Part shown: positions 1-8,442 of the stretch, one piece after another
Position numbering within the stretch: the first letter of the stretch is position 1
Layout of the letters: each line of letters opens with the position of its first letter
From: Winogradskyella sp.
Lineage (GTDB): Bacteria; Bacteroidota; Bacteroidia; Flavobacteriales; Flavobacteriaceae
Length of the DNA: 43,181 bases
Assembly (NCBI GenBank): GCA_013002225.1
Contig: JABDKL010000014.1
Coordinates: 1 to 43,181 of the forward strand
Direction of reading: 5' to 3'
Notes under the pieces: generated by a model
Told to the model about the DNA's origin: nothing
Database searches by the model: none
The model's input: the letters and a program-made list of their open reading frames with translations, nothing else
Position numbers and translations under genes: made by a program

Positions 1-46
1 GCACGATACTTAGAATAAAAACTATATTTTTCATATTCAAATCACT

Positions 47-811
47 TTAATCGTTGGATGGATAATAACTTAGATCTTCTCTAAACTCGCCGTTTACTTG
101 GTCGTATCTTGATGCGAGCTGAATAATACCAAAGAGTGCCGCTTTACCTTCATCACCTAAAATCTCACTGTTTGCTTTGCCACCCATAGCGATGCTCGTA
201 GTATCTTCACCTGCAACTTCTACCATGTAGTAAGCTTCTTCACTACCAAATCCGCTATGGTAAACATTGTACCCATTTTTAATACCCTTTGTTTTATAGA
301 CGTTTTTTATACCAGCCATGGCCTCTTTCATTGCTGCAGCATTTTTTGGAGAATAATATAAAAAGTGATATTCTCTGGTAGATTTACCTTCAGTGGAATA
401 GCCTTTGGGCAAGTAAGATAAATCTGCAGAATGATGAATGACGTAATCATAATGAGAATCATAACATTGATCCATTTCAGCTAACATATTAGATAAGTTG
501 TCATTACCCATTTTTTTACCTAGGTTACCTAAAGGGCTATTGTCTAAATCTGCCATACTTGTAATTGGAGAGACGTATACATATCTGCCGTCTTCTACAG
601 TTATGGCTGTCCAGTTAGTTCCTTCTACATTATGTTTTTCGCAAGCGTCTTTGAGTTGTTTTGATAATTCTTCATATTTCGCCATCTTATCAAATTTTAC
701 ATTATCTGTGTGAACCACAAACATTGATGGCTGCTCGGATTGTGCGTAAGCAAAGCTCATAATTAACAGCAATGCGACGAGGAGTACGCTTCCCTTTTTT
801 AAAGTTTTCAT
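47..811 (-). CDS. Secreted protein of unknown function (254 aa)
   Basis: I do not recognise the family. The first ~23 residues form a classical signal peptide: a KTLKK basic start, a leucine-rich core, and a likely cut after AYA. The protein is therefore exported to the periplasm or beyond; there is no lipobox cysteine. The mature part has no transmembrane segment and is rich in Tyr, Asn and acidic residues. Two stretches look alike: residues ~30-110 and ~145-230 both have an aromatic beta strand followed by a Lys-rich helix (KYEELSKQLKDACEKHN and AAAMKEAMAGIKNVYKTKG). That could be two ferredoxin-like halves, as in dimeric alpha-beta-barrel folds, but this is only a shape argument. It stands alone on the minus strand, 174 bp from rsmD. 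Confidence 0.75.
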   Translation of the reverse strand: MKTLKKGSVLLVALLLIMSFAYAQSEQPSMFVVHTDNVKFDKMAKYEELSKQLKDACEKHNVEGTNWTAITVEDGRYVYVSPITSMADLDNSPLGNLGKKMGNDNLSNMLAEMDQCYDSHYDYVIHHSADLSYLPKGYSTEGKSTREYHFLYYSPKNAAAMKEAMAGIKNVYKTKGIKNGYNVYHSGFGSEEAYYMVEVAGEDTTSIAMGGKANSEILGDEGKAALFGIIQLASRYDQVNGEFREDLSYYPSND

Positions 812-985
812 AATACTTGATTTAAATTATATAATTGATTAATAGTTACAAATCAGTATTGGGACACTATCTCTTAAGGGGTAGAGCTACCATAAAATAA
901 GGAAAAAATAAATATAGGGCGAGTTACTTAGGAATGCTAAGGTAATGAAAATAAATGAATTAAAATGTAGTTGTATTCTTTCAAA

Positions 986-1528
986 TTAATCTTCTAATTC
1001 AAAAAAACTAAACATATTACCACCGTAACTTTTTGAGTACGAAAAGTGATTTAAATGGCTTAGATCTGTATGTTTAGAGTGTTCTACAATTAGTAATCCA
1101 CCCTCGTCTAACAACTGATTTTGAAATACTAGTTGTGGTATTTCTGTAAATTTTGAAAGCTCGAAATCGTAAGGAGGATCGGCAAAAATAATAGTATGCT
1201 TTTGTTTAGAGTTTTCAAGGAATTTAAAAACATCACTTTTTATTGTGCGTATAGACATCTCAAAATCCTCTGCAGTCTCATTTATAAATTTAATGCAGGC
1301 ATAATGGTCATCTACTGCCAAAATAGTTGTTGTACCTCTAGATGCGAATTCGTAACTAATATTCCCTGTGCCAGCAAATAGGTCTAAGACAGAAATATCG
1401 TCGAAATAGTAAAGGTTGTTTAATATATTAAACAAAGCTTCCTTTGCCATATCTGTCGTAGGACGGACTGGTAGTTTTTTTGGCGCTGTGATGCGTCTTC
1501 CTTTGTATAAACCAGAAATTATGCGCAC
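986..1528 (-). CDS. rsmD: 16S rRNA (guanine(966)-N(2))-methyltransferase RsmD
   Basis: This is a SAM-dependent methyltransferase that modifies a guanine of 16S rRNA (G966 in E. coli numbering) on the 30S subunit. The N-terminal MRIISGLYKGRRI and RPTTDMAKEALFNIL signatures are typical of RsmD. The SAM-binding motif I is LDLFAGTG (residues ~48-55) and the catalytic motif IV is DPPY (~117-120). The length of 180 aa is normal. The start codon lies on the stop of the upstream DUF3822 gene (shared base 1528), so the two are translationally coupled, an arrangement common in Flavobacteriia. No terminator is obvious downstream. Confidence 0.93.
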   Translation of the reverse strand: MRIISGLYKGRRITAPKKLPVRPTTDMAKEALFNILNNLYYFDDISVLDLFAGTGNISYEFASRGTTTILAVDDHYACIKFINETAEDFEMSIRTIKSDVFKFLENSKQKHTIIFADPPYDFELSKFTEIPQLVFQNQLLDEGGLLIVEHSKHTDLSHLNHFSYSKSYGGNMFSFFELED

Positions 1529-2334
1529 TAAAATGAATTTAAAATTAAGTAATGGTTATGTAATTTGTTTTTATTTACCTCATCAGAAAATTTATACTTG
1601 TATTCAGGATCTAAGAAGGTAATATGTCTTACGTAGGTATAAAGTATCTGATACAACTCGTTATCTTTATCTACTTGCCCAAGCAGAACTACTTCGTCTG
1701 TTTCTACATTAAGTGTTAATTGTTCAAATACAAATAAAATATAATATATAAAATCTTCTTTTGTAGTGTAGCTGAATGAATTTACAAGTTTAAGTTGCGT
1801 ATCACTTAAAACTATTACATCGATGCTTGTCTCATTAACGTTTACAGCAACCTTTGTCGTATCCTTAGAATCTATACCTTGCATTAACGTATCTATTAAT
1901 AAGGTGGAAGCGTGTTTGTAGACAAATGCTCCAAAAGTTTCGAAAATAAAGTTGTTTACATTAACGTAAGGGACATAAATATTTACGCTATTGTTTATTG
2001 CAATTTCATCTGTAGCAATAAAATCAGTTCTAAGTATTTTTGAATTAAATTTTAAATAATCTGCTTTATGATTCTCACTGTATAATTTTTGTGGAACTAA
2101 AGTTGAAAGCTCATTTTGGTGAATTATAATAACGTCATTAAACTCATCCGAGAAAACGGGGTTACTACTTAACTCAGATTTAAGTTGATTTAGGACATTA
2201 TGTGGTGTTAGCCTGTGGTCAAAGCTAATCGATTTTAAAAATGAAATCGTGTTGTTAGTCCTATTTAATATACAAAAAGAAAGCCCATTCAAATTAACTT
2301 GAATGGACAGTTCTTTAATATTGTTTTTTGTCAA
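1528..2334 (-). CDS. DUF3822 family protein
   Basis: A 268-residue cytosolic protein of the DUF3822 family, recognised by its overall pattern and its position directly before rsmD in Bacteroidota. Its alternating beta-strand segments (KELSIQVNLNGLSFCILN near the start, TTKVAVNVNETSIDVIVL near residues 160-177) resemble the two lobes of an ASKHA (actin/hexokinase) ATPase-like fold, but I see no clear phosphate-binding loops. No function is established. It starts 3 bp after the stop of the upstream membrane protein gene and ends on the rsmD start, so it is the middle gene of a three-gene operon. Confidence 0.8.
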   Translation of the reverse strand: MTKNNIKELSIQVNLNGLSFCILNRTNNTISFLKSISFDHRLTPHNVLNQLKSELSSNPVFSDEFNDVIIIHQNELSTLVPQKLYSENHKADYLKFNSKILRTDFIATDEIAINNSVNIYVPYVNVNNFIFETFGAFVYKHASTLLIDTLMQGIDSKDTTKVAVNVNETSIDVIVLSDTQLKLVNSFSYTTKEDFIYYILFVFEQLTLNVETDEVVLLGQVDKDNELYQILYTYVRHITFLDPEYKYKFSDEVNKNKLHNHYLILNSF

Positions 2335-2336
2335 AA

Positions 2337-3065
2337 CTACTGGTCTTTAGAATAGTTTTTAGGCCAGTTACCATTAGTGTTTACTTCTTCCATAGATCCT
2401 ACTTTTAATTCAGGTCCATTAACACCATCAACGGATACGACTTGTTTTTCTTTTTCGATCAAGTATTTTTCTTGACCATCCAAAATATCTTCTTTAGATG
2501 CTGTCACAGCAAATACAGGGATGTCATCTACTTTACCAGCGTCTAGTTTAAAAGTAGCGCCCTCTTTACCGATACCAATATTCATCATGTTTTTATATCG
2601 GTCAGAACCTTTAAAGACAGAATCTTTTACTGAGTAGTAATCTAAAGTATCGATCAACGTAATGGTCTTCATGGTTTCTACACCACCAAAAGCTCTTGTT
2701 CTTTCTTCATCTAACACGGTTGTATCTCTGCGTTGGGTAATTGGAACTTGTGCTGTATCTACGAATCTAATTAGCTTGTCAAAAGTACCTGCATATTCTC
2801 CATTTACTTCCTTATACGCTAATTGTGTATCTCTAATATCTTTTAAACGGTTTATTACCACCTTGTAGCGATCTTCCTTCAGTTGATTAAATTGAATTTC
2901 TTTGTAAACAGACATATAAGTTATATATCCTAAGAAAATAATTAAGGCCCAAAGTACAATATGAAGTACTGGTTTAAGTTTTCTTGGGACAAATTTGTCA
3001 ATTAACCAAACGATACCAATGGTTAACAATATAATAACTACAACAGCAATAATTACGTTTAACAT
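2337..3065 (-). CDS. Membrane-anchored protein of unknown function, two N-terminal helices
   Basis: A 242-residue protein with two transmembrane helices (about residues 3-24 and 33-52) joined by a short basic loop, followed by a soluble domain of ~190 residues. The soluble part begins with a long charged helix (EIQFNQLKEDRYKVVINRLK) and a DTQLAYKEVNGEYAGTFDKL segment. That layout resembles the region after the pilin-like helix in Bacteroidota pseudopilin-like proteins, but no type IV prepilin cleavage site is visible. It is probably anchored in the inner membrane. It is the first gene of the operon with DUF3822 and rsmD, and a TAnnTTTG element lies just upstream. Confidence 0.7.
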   Translation of the reverse strand: MLNVIIAVVVIILLTIGIVWLIDKFVPRKLKPVLHIVLWALIIFLGYITYMSVYKEIQFNQLKEDRYKVVINRLKDIRDTQLAYKEVNGEYAGTFDKLIRFVDTAQVPITQRRDTTVLDEERTRAFGGVETMKTITLIDTLDYYSVKDSVFKGSDRYKNMMNIGIGKEGATFKLDAGKVDDIPVFAVTASKEDILDGQEKYLIEKEKQVVSVDGVNGPELKVGSMEEVNTNGNWPKNYSKDQ

Positions 3066-3092
3066 ATTTTTATTTATTAATTAGGTCTATCG

Positions 3093-3100
3093 CAAATCTA
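3093..3100 (-). promoter_or_regulatory. Putative -7 promoter element for the 3065-986 operon
   Basis: On the minus strand these bases read TAGATTTG, an exact match to the Bacteroidota -7 consensus TAnnTTTG, 28 bp upstream of the start codon at 3065. No convincing -33 TTG is present at the usual 19-21 bp spacing; the region upstream is an A/T run. Confidence 0.45.
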
Positions 3101-3218
3101 CAATTTTTTTTTGTTCGTAAAAACTATCTAAATAAAAATCATTAAAATTAAGAAGTAAAATAAAGCCAGCGCCTATAGAATATAGAATAGTGCTATATTG
3201 CTTTATAAATTATTCTTT

Positions 3219-4664
3219 ATGATTACAAATGCGTCTGCATTTTATACGTTATTAAAATCTAAGTTTCCATTTAGACCTACTTCTAAGCAAGATATGGTAT
3301 TAATGCAATTGTCTCAATTTGTATTTGATAAGTCATCAAACACCATTTTTTTATTAAAAGGCTATGCAGGAACAGGTAAAACAAGCATAATAGGTACAGT
3401 CGTTTCAAACCTATGGCAAGCAAAAAAGAGTGCTGTTTTATTAGCACCAACAGGAAGGGCAGCAAAAGTTATATCCAATTATGCTAAAAAGGAAGCGTTC
3501 ACGATCCACAAGAAAATTTATTTTCCAAAAAAAGAAAAAACGGGTGGCGTAAAATTTGTTATGCAACCCAATAAGCATAGAAATACGATCTTTATTGTAG
3601 ATGAAGCATCAATGATTCCCGATGCACCTTCAGACTCAAAACTATTTGAAAATGGTTCATTATTAGATGATCTAATGCAGTATGTTTATTCAGGGCATCA
3701 ATGTAAATTATTATTAATTGGAGATAAAGCCCAATTACCACCAGTAAAATCTGATTTGAGTCCAGCTTTAGATTCCCAGAAGCTCGATCTAAATTATAAT
3801 AAGCAAGTTTCTACTATAGAGTTAGATGAAGTTGTAAGACAAGAGCAGGATTCTGGAATATTAGATAACGCCACAGAGCTTAGAGCTGTTTTAGAGAATA
3901 GTTTTTATGAAAGTTTTAAGTTTAATGTCGCGCCATTTAAAGATATTGTTAGACTAGTAGATGGGTATGAAATTATGGATGCCATAAATGATGCGTATAG
4001 CAATGAAGGCTATGAGGAAACGGCAATTATAGTTAGAAGTAATAAAAGAGCTAACCAATACAATCAACAGATTAGACAACGCATTTTGTTTAATGAAAGC
4101 GAACTCTCTGCTGGCGATTATTTGATGGTGGTAAAGAATAACTACTTCTGGGTTAAACCAACCACTGAAGCCGGATTTATAGCCAATGGGGATATTATTG
4201 AGGTGCTAGAAATTTATAGTCTCAAAGCGTTGTACGGTTTTAAATTTGCAGAGGTTAAAGTGAAAATGGTAGATTACCCCAAAATGAAACCTTTCGAAAC
4301 TGTACTATTATTAGATACGATTAGTGCCGAAAGCGCCTCCTTAACCTACGAAGATTCTAATAGATTATACCAAGAGGTAGCTTTAGATTATGCTAATGAG
4401 AAATCGAATTATAAAAAATTTTTAGGTGTAAAAAACAACAAATACTTTAATGCCTTACAAGTAAAATTCTCTTATGCTATTACTTGTCACAAATCTCAAG
4501 GCGGGCAATGGAATACTATATTTGTTGAGCAACCTTATTTACCTAATGGAATGGATAGAGATTATATACGTTGGCTCTATACTGCGGTAACACGTGCAAA
4601 AGAAAAACTCTATCTGATTGGTTTTAAAGATGATATGTTTATAGAAGACGATATAACTGAATAG
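3219..4664 (+). CDS. RecD-like ATP-dependent DNA helicase (superfamily 1)
   Basis: A 481-residue SF1 helicase of the AAA_30/UvrD_C_2 type, related to the helicase core of RecD/RecD2 but without the long N-terminal extension. Walker A is GYAGTGKT (residues 48-55), Walker B is VDEAS (~127-131), motif III is around LLIGDKAQLPPV, and the C-terminal motifs V/VI are CHKSQGGQW (~423-431) and YTAVTRAKE (~454-462). It probably unwinds DNA in repair or recombination. I chose the ATG at 3219 over an in-frame TTG at 3198, because the family begins close to the conserved FRPTSKQ segment and ATG is the better codon. The DUF4126 gene starts 2 bp after its stop. Confidence 0.88.
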   Translation: MITNASAFYTLLKSKFPFRPTSKQDMVLMQLSQFVFDKSSNTIFLLKGYAGTGKTSIIGTVVSNLWQAKKSAVLLAPTGRAAKVISNYAKKEAFTIHKKIYFPKKEKTGGVKFVMQPNKHRNTIFIVDEASMIPDAPSDSKLFENGSLLDDLMQYVYSGHQCKLLLIGDKAQLPPVKSDLSPALDSQKLDLNYNKQVSTIELDEVVRQEQDSGILDNATELRAVLENSFYESFKFNVAPFKDIVRLVDGYEIMDAINDAYSNEGYEETAIIVRSNKRANQYNQQIRQRILFNESELSAGDYLMVVKNNYFWVKPTTEAGFIANGDIIEVLEIYSLKALYGFKFAEVKVKMVDYPKMKPFETVLLLDTISAESASLTYEDSNRLYQEVALDYANEKSNYKKFLGVKNNKYFNALQVKFSYAITCHKSQGGQWNTIFVEQPYLPNGMDRDYIRWLYTAVTRAKEKLYLIGFKDDMFIEDDITE

Positions 4665-4665
4665 A

Positions 4666-5232
4666 ATGACAGTAGATACCATTCTTAGTGTTTTTTTAGG
4701 TATAGGCCTATCGGCTTCGGTAGGGTTTAGAGTTTTTTTACCCTTGTTTGCACTCAGTCTGGCCGCTTATTTTAATCTCTGGCAACTTAATGAGGCATGG
4801 CTCTGGATAGGAAGTACTACAGCTGTTTTTACCCTTGGAATTGCTACCTTAGTGGAGATACTTGCCTATTACATTCCATTTGTCGATAATGTCTTAGATA
4901 CCATCGCAATTCCATTGGCAACACTTGCAGGTACTGCAGTGATGGTATCAACAATTACAGATCTAAGTCCGGTAATTACTTGGTCATTGGCAATCATTGC
5001 AGGTGGTGGTACTGCCGCTGCTATTAAGAGTTCCGCTGGTGCGACACGATTAGGATCAACTGTTTCAACCGCTGGTTTTGCAAATCCGGTAGTAACTACA
5101 GTCGAGACCATTACATCCATTATTATGTCTGTGCTTTCAATTTTTCTACCAATGGTTTCTTTTATTGTAGTGTTATTTATATTCTATATTGTTTTTAGAG
5201 GCTATAAAAAGATAAAATCAAAGCCGTCTTAA
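4666..5232 (+). CDS. DUF4126 family membrane protein
   Basis: A 188-residue integral membrane protein with about five hydrophobic segments. The family signatures are a glycine-rich N-terminus (GIGLSASVGFRVFLPLFALSL), ETIT and SAGATRLGS motifs in the middle, and a C-terminal helix ending in a short basic tail. DUF4126 proteins have no established role; the gly/ala-rich helices suggest a channel or carrier, which is inference. It starts 2 bp after the helicase stop and is likely co-transcribed with it. A candidate promoter for kdsB follows in the 43-bp gap, so this probably ends a two-gene unit. Confidence 0.8.
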   Translation: MTVDTILSVFLGIGLSASVGFRVFLPLFALSLAAYFNLWQLNEAWLWIGSTTAVFTLGIATLVEILAYYIPFVDNVLDTIAIPLATLAGTAVMVSTITDLSPVITWSLAIIAGGGTAAAIKSSAGATRLGSTVSTAGFANPVVTTVETITSIIMSVLSIFLPMVSFIVVLFIFYIVFRGYKKIKSKPS

Positions 5233-5247
5233 TCGTCTTAAAAGTCT

Positions 5248-5255
5248 TATTTTTG
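5248..5255 (+). promoter_or_regulatory. Putative -7 promoter element for the kdsB operon
   Basis: The bases read TATTTTTG, an exact TAnnTTTG match, 20 bp before the kdsB ATG. The -33 region (GTCTTAAT, around 5226-5233) is a poor TTG match and overlaps the end of the DUF4126 gene. Confidence 0.45.
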
Positions 5256-5275
5256 AATACTCTTAAAGTAATTAA

Positions 5276-6004
5276 ATGAAGATTATATCTATGATTCCGG
5301 CGCGCTATGCCGCCTCACGATTTCCAGGTAAATTAATGCAAAATTTAGCAGGGAAATCTGTAATTCTCAGAACCTATGAAGCTACAGTTGCAACGCAACT
5401 ATTTAGCGAAGTGTATGTAGTTACAGATAGTTCTATAATATATGATGAAATTACAAATAATGGAGGTAAAGCTATTATGAGTAAAATGGAACATGAGTCT
5501 GGTAGCGATAGAATTGCTGAGGCAGTTGCAAATGTAGATTGTGATATAGTTGTGAATGTGCAAGGAGACGAACCATTTACAGAACGCGAAAGTCTAAGAA
5601 AAGTCCTTGAAGTATTTAAGCATGATGATAGTAAGAACATTGATTTGGCATCACTAATGGTAGAAATAAAGGATTGGGAAGAAATTAATAATCCTAATAC
5701 GGTTAAGGTAATTGTAGATCAGAATAATTTTGCACTATACTTTTCTCGTAGTCCAATACCATATCCTAGAGATAAAAATGTCGAGGCAAAATACTTTAAG
5801 CATAAAGGGATTTATGCCTTTAGAAAAGAAGCCTTATTAGATTTTGCTGTGTTGCCAATGCGTTTTATTGAGGCCACAGAGAAAATAGAATGTATAAGAT
5901 ATTTAGAATACGGCAAGCGTATAAAAATGGTAGAAACAGAGGTACAAGGTGTTGAAATCGATACTCCCGAAGACTTGGAAAAAGCCAAACGATTATGGCA
6001 GTAG
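5276..6004 (+). CDS. kdsB: 3-deoxy-manno-octulosonate cytidylyltransferase KdsB
   Basis: CMP-Kdo synthetase. It activates Kdo with CTP to give CMP-Kdo plus pyrophosphate, the donor for Kdo transfer to lipid A in the cytosol. The nucleotide-binding start [15 protein letters not shown] (residues 7-21), the VQGDEP metal/nucleotide motif (95-100), [12 protein letters not shown] and the [11 protein letters not shown] segment are all typical, and 242 aa is the normal length. The next gene begins inside its last 10 bases. Because a kdnB-like gene sits three genes downstream, the enzyme might instead prefer 8-amino-Kdo, as the Shewanella KdsB does. Sequence reading cannot decide this. Confidence 0.93.
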   Translation: MKIISMIPARYAASRFPGKLMQNLAGKSVILRTYEATVATQLFSEVYVVTDSSIIYDEITNNGGKAIMSKMEHESGSDRIAEAVANVDCDIVVNVQGDEPFTERESLRKVLEVFKHDDSKNIDLASLMVEIKDWEEINNPNTVKVIVDQNNFALYFSRSPIPYPRDKNVEAKYFKHKGIYAFRKEALLDFAVLPMRFIEATEKIECIRYLEYGKRIKMVETEVQGVEIDTPEDLEKAKRLWQ

Positions 6005-6699
6005 ATTACAGCAATATAAAAGTTATTGGATTTGATGCTGACGATACTTTATGGGTAAATGAGACCTATTTTCGAGAAGCAGAAGAGGAGGTAGGCAAAC
6101 TATTATCGCACTATGAGACTCCAAATAAGATAGATCAGGAACTTTTTAAAATGGAGATTAAAAACCTGCCCACCTATGGTTATGGTGTAAAAGGGTTTAT
6201 ATTGTCTATGATTGAGCTGGCTATTGAACTTTCTAATGGCACTGTATCTAATACGGTTTTATCTAAGATGTTAGATATCGGTAAAGAAATGATTAATAAA
6301 CCCATTGAGTTGTTAGATGGCGTACCGCAAGTCCTTAAAACCCTTACAAAAGACTATAGGTTAATAGTTGCGACAAAAGGAGATTTATTAGATCAGGAAC
6401 GGAAGCTAGAAAAATCTGGATTAATTGATTACTTCCATCATATAGAGGTGCTTAGTGAAAAACAGGAGGTCAATTACACAAAATTATTAAAACATTTAGA
6501 CATAAAACCAGCGGAATTCCTGATGATTGGTAATTCTCTAAAGTCAGATATTTTACCTTTAATAAATATTGGTGCAAGGGCTATTCATGTGCCGTTTCAT
6601 ACGACTTGGGAGCACGAAAAAGTGACAAAAAATGATACAAATGGTCTAAATTTTGAAACGGTAAAAAGTATAACGGAAATTACCTCTATTTTAGGATGA
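5995..6699 (+). CDS. HAD-superfamily hydrolase (subfamily IA)
   Basis: A 234-residue haloacid-dehalogenase-type phosphatase. Motif I is FDADDT (residues 13-18) with nucleophile Asp14 and acid/base Asp16. A helical cap occupies roughly residues 25-100, motif II/III follow around VATKGD and the Lys near 150, and motif IV is [10 protein letters not shown]. The substrate is unknown. It overlaps kdsB by 10 bp and the CAT-like gene by 4 bp, so it is translationally coupled in the kdsB operon. It is not the capless KdsC type that removes phosphate from Kdo-8-P, although its position makes a sugar-phosphate role tempting (inference). Confidence 0.85.
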   Translation: MAVDYSNIKVIGFDADDTLWVNETYFREAEEEVGKLLSHYETPNKIDQELFKMEIKNLPTYGYGVKGFILSMIELAIELSNGTVSNTVLSKMLDIGKEMINKPIELLDGVPQVLKTLTKDYRLIVATKGDLLDQERKLEKSGLIDYFHHIEVLSEKQEVNYTKLLKHLDIKPAEFLMIGNSLKSDILPLINIGARAIHVPFHTTWEHEKVTKNDTNGLNFETVKSITEITSILG

Positions 6700-7313
6700 A
6701 ATTTATAGATATCGAGCAGTGGAATAGAAAACATTTATTTGAACATTTTATTCGCTTAAAGGATCCTTATTTTGGAGTGGTTATCCCGTTTGATGTGACA
6801 TATGCTTATGATTTTGCAAAAAAGAATGCGATAAGTTTTTTTGTACGGTATTTGCATGATTGTATGAAGGCCATCAACGCAGTTGAAAATTTACGGTATA
6901 GGATAAAGGATAGTAAAGTGGTTGATTTTGAAAAGATTCATGCATCCGCAACGATTATGAGAGCAGATAAGACCTTTGGTTTTTCATATATAAATTTCGA
7001 TGATAACTTAGAGGATTTCAATACTAATTTTAAGAAGGAGAAAGCGCGTATAGAAGGTTCAAAAGAATTATATCCTATAAACAATGGATTAGATTGTATT
7101 CATTGTTCGGCCTTACCATGGTTTCATTTTTCAGGTCATAAAGAGCCTGTTTCGGGACAATTGGAGTCTATACCCAAATTAGCCTTTTCAAAAGTTAAAA
7201 ATGAAAATGATCAACTTATAATGAATGTTTCTATAAATGTTAACCATGCTTTAGTTGATGGATACCATCTAGGGCTCTTTGCAGAAAAATTTCAATTTTA
7301 TTTAAATACTTAG
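6696..7313 (+). CDS. Chloramphenicol acetyltransferase (CAT) superfamily protein
   Basis: A 205-residue trimeric-CAT-fold acyltransferase. The N-terminus FIDIEQWNRKHLFEHF matches the CAT opening, and the catalytic motif HALVDG (His184 to Gly189) is intact, as is the LPWFHFSG region facing the active site. CATs move acetyl from acetyl-CoA to a hydroxyl. The N-terminal segment differs from the classical resistance enzymes (YFGVVIPFDVTYAYDF where they have a CTYS-type motif). It overlaps the HAD gene by 4 bp within the kdsB-kdnB operon, so a housekeeping role on a cell-envelope sugar is as plausible as drug resistance. The substrate cannot be named from sequence. Confidence 0.85.
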   Translation: MKFIDIEQWNRKHLFEHFIRLKDPYFGVVIPFDVTYAYDFAKKNAISFFVRYLHDCMKAINAVENLRYRIKDSKVVDFEKIHASATIMRADKTFGFSYINFDDNLEDFNTNFKKEKARIEGSKELYPINNGLDCIHCSALPWFHFSGHKEPVSGQLESIPKLAFSKVKNENDQLIMNVSINVNHALVDGYHLGLFAEKFQFYLNT

Positions 7314-7332
7314 TTAATACAAACTTTGTTTT

Positions 7333-7340
7333 TATTTTTG
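7333..7340 (+). promoter_or_regulatory. Putative internal -7 element before kdnB
   Basis: The bases read TATTTTTG, matching TAnnTTTG, in the only real gap (45 bp) of the kdsB operon, 18 bp before the kdnB start. The -33 position lies at the end of the CAT-like gene and is weak. It may provide extra transcription of kdnB and the acyltransferase. Confidence 0.35.
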
Positions 7341-7358
7341 TTATAGATAAAAAAGTTA

Positions 7359-8441
7359 ATGACATATAAAAATTATCCTATGGTGTCCAGAGTAGTTTTT
7401 GGGCGCGGAAGTTTTAATCAGTTAGATGAAATTCTTGCACCAAATCGTAAGGGACGTAATGCACCATTCATATTTTTTGTAGACGATGTTTTTAAAGGAA
7501 ACCATTGGTTAACCTCCAGGATAAGATTGTCGTATAAGGATAAGATTATATTTATTCCAACATTGGAAGAACCTAAAACGTCTCAAATCGATAAGCTGGT
7601 TGAGGATATTATCCTTGAGTTTAGCGAATTACCATCTGGGATTATAGGTATAGGAGGTGGTACAGTAATGGACATTGCCAAAGCAGTTGCCTTAATGCTC
7701 ACCAATAAAGGAGAATCTAAAGACTATCAAGGGTGGGATTTAATTAAGCAGCCTGCAATTTATCATGTTGGTGTGCCAACAATTTCTGGGACAGGGGCAG
7801 AGGTATCGAGAACTACTATATTAACGGGACCAGAACGCAAATTAGGAATTAACAGCGATTTCACCCCTTTTGACCAGGTTATATTAGATCCTGAACTAAC
7901 CAAAGACGTTCCTAAAAATCAGTGGTTTTTTACAGGTATGGATTGTTATGTACATTGTGTAGAGTCCTTAAATGGAACTTACCTCAATACTTTTAGTCAA
8001 AGTTATGGAGAAAAGGCACTGCAATTATGTAACGAGATATTTTTAGAAAATAATTTAAGCACAGAAGAATCTCAAGATAAATTAATGATGGCCTCATGGC
8101 ATGGTGGTATGAGCATTGCATACTCACAGGTTGGTGTGGCTCATGCACTCAGTTATGGTCTGGGTTATTTGCTGGGCGTGAAACACGGTATAGGTAACTG
8201 CATTGTTTTTGATCATCTTGAAAAGTATTATCCAGAAGGTGTTGCTGTATTTAAGGAAATGAAAGCAAAGCATGACATTGAACTGCCAAAAGGCATTTGT
8301 GCAGACCTAGAAGATTATCAATTTGAAACGATGATAGACGTTGCCTTAAGTCTAGAACCACTATGGGAAAATGCGATTGGCAAAAACTGGAAGACGATTA
8401 TTACAAGGCAAGAATTGTTAGAGTTGTATAAAAAGATGTAG
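7359..8441 (+). CDS. kdnB: Iron-containing alcohol dehydrogenase, KdnB-like (Kdo 8-oxidase)
   Basis: A 360-residue group III iron-dependent alcohol dehydrogenase. The nucleotide-binding GIGGGTVMD lies at ~97-105, and the metal ligand set is complete: Asp195 and His199 (in MDCYVHCVES), His262 (in AHALSYGLG) and His276 (in KHGIGN). The segments YQGWDLIKQPA, PTISGTGAE and RKLGINSDFTPFDQ resemble Shewanella KdnB, which oxidises C8 of Kdo to the aldehyde that the PLP enzyme KdnA then aminates to 8-amino-Kdo. Co-location with kdsB supports this, as in Shewanella. No kdnA is visible nearby. The acyltransferase gene starts 1 bp after its stop. A different alcohol substrate remains possible. Confidence 0.8.
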   Translation: MTYKNYPMVSRVVFGRGSFNQLDEILAPNRKGRNAPFIFFVDDVFKGNHWLTSRIRLSYKDKIIFIPTLEEPKTSQIDKLVEDIILEFSELPSGIIGIGGGTVMDIAKAVALMLTNKGESKDYQGWDLIKQPAIYHVGVPTISGTGAEVSRTTILTGPERKLGINSDFTPFDQVILDPELTKDVPKNQWFFTGMDCYVHCVESLNGTYLNTFSQSYGEKALQLCNEIFLENNLSTEESQDKLMMASWHGGMSIAYSQVGVAHALSYGLGYLLGVKHGIGNCIVFDHLEKYYPEGVAVFKEMKAKHDIELPKGICADLEDYQFETMIDVALSLEPLWENAIGKNWKTIITRQELLELYKKM

Positions 8442-8442
8442 G

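Noticed and set aside
498-713. Many 60-100 codon frames on the strand opposite to real genes (for example 498-713, 4869-5120, 16724-16933, 18116-18424)
   Set aside because: Each lies fully inside a well-supported gene, shows no family pattern and has composition expected from a shadow frame.
6696-7313. Acquired chloramphenicol-resistance gene on a mobile element
   Set aside because: No transposase, integrase or repeats are near, composition looks like the neighbours, and the gene is coupled into the kdsB operon.
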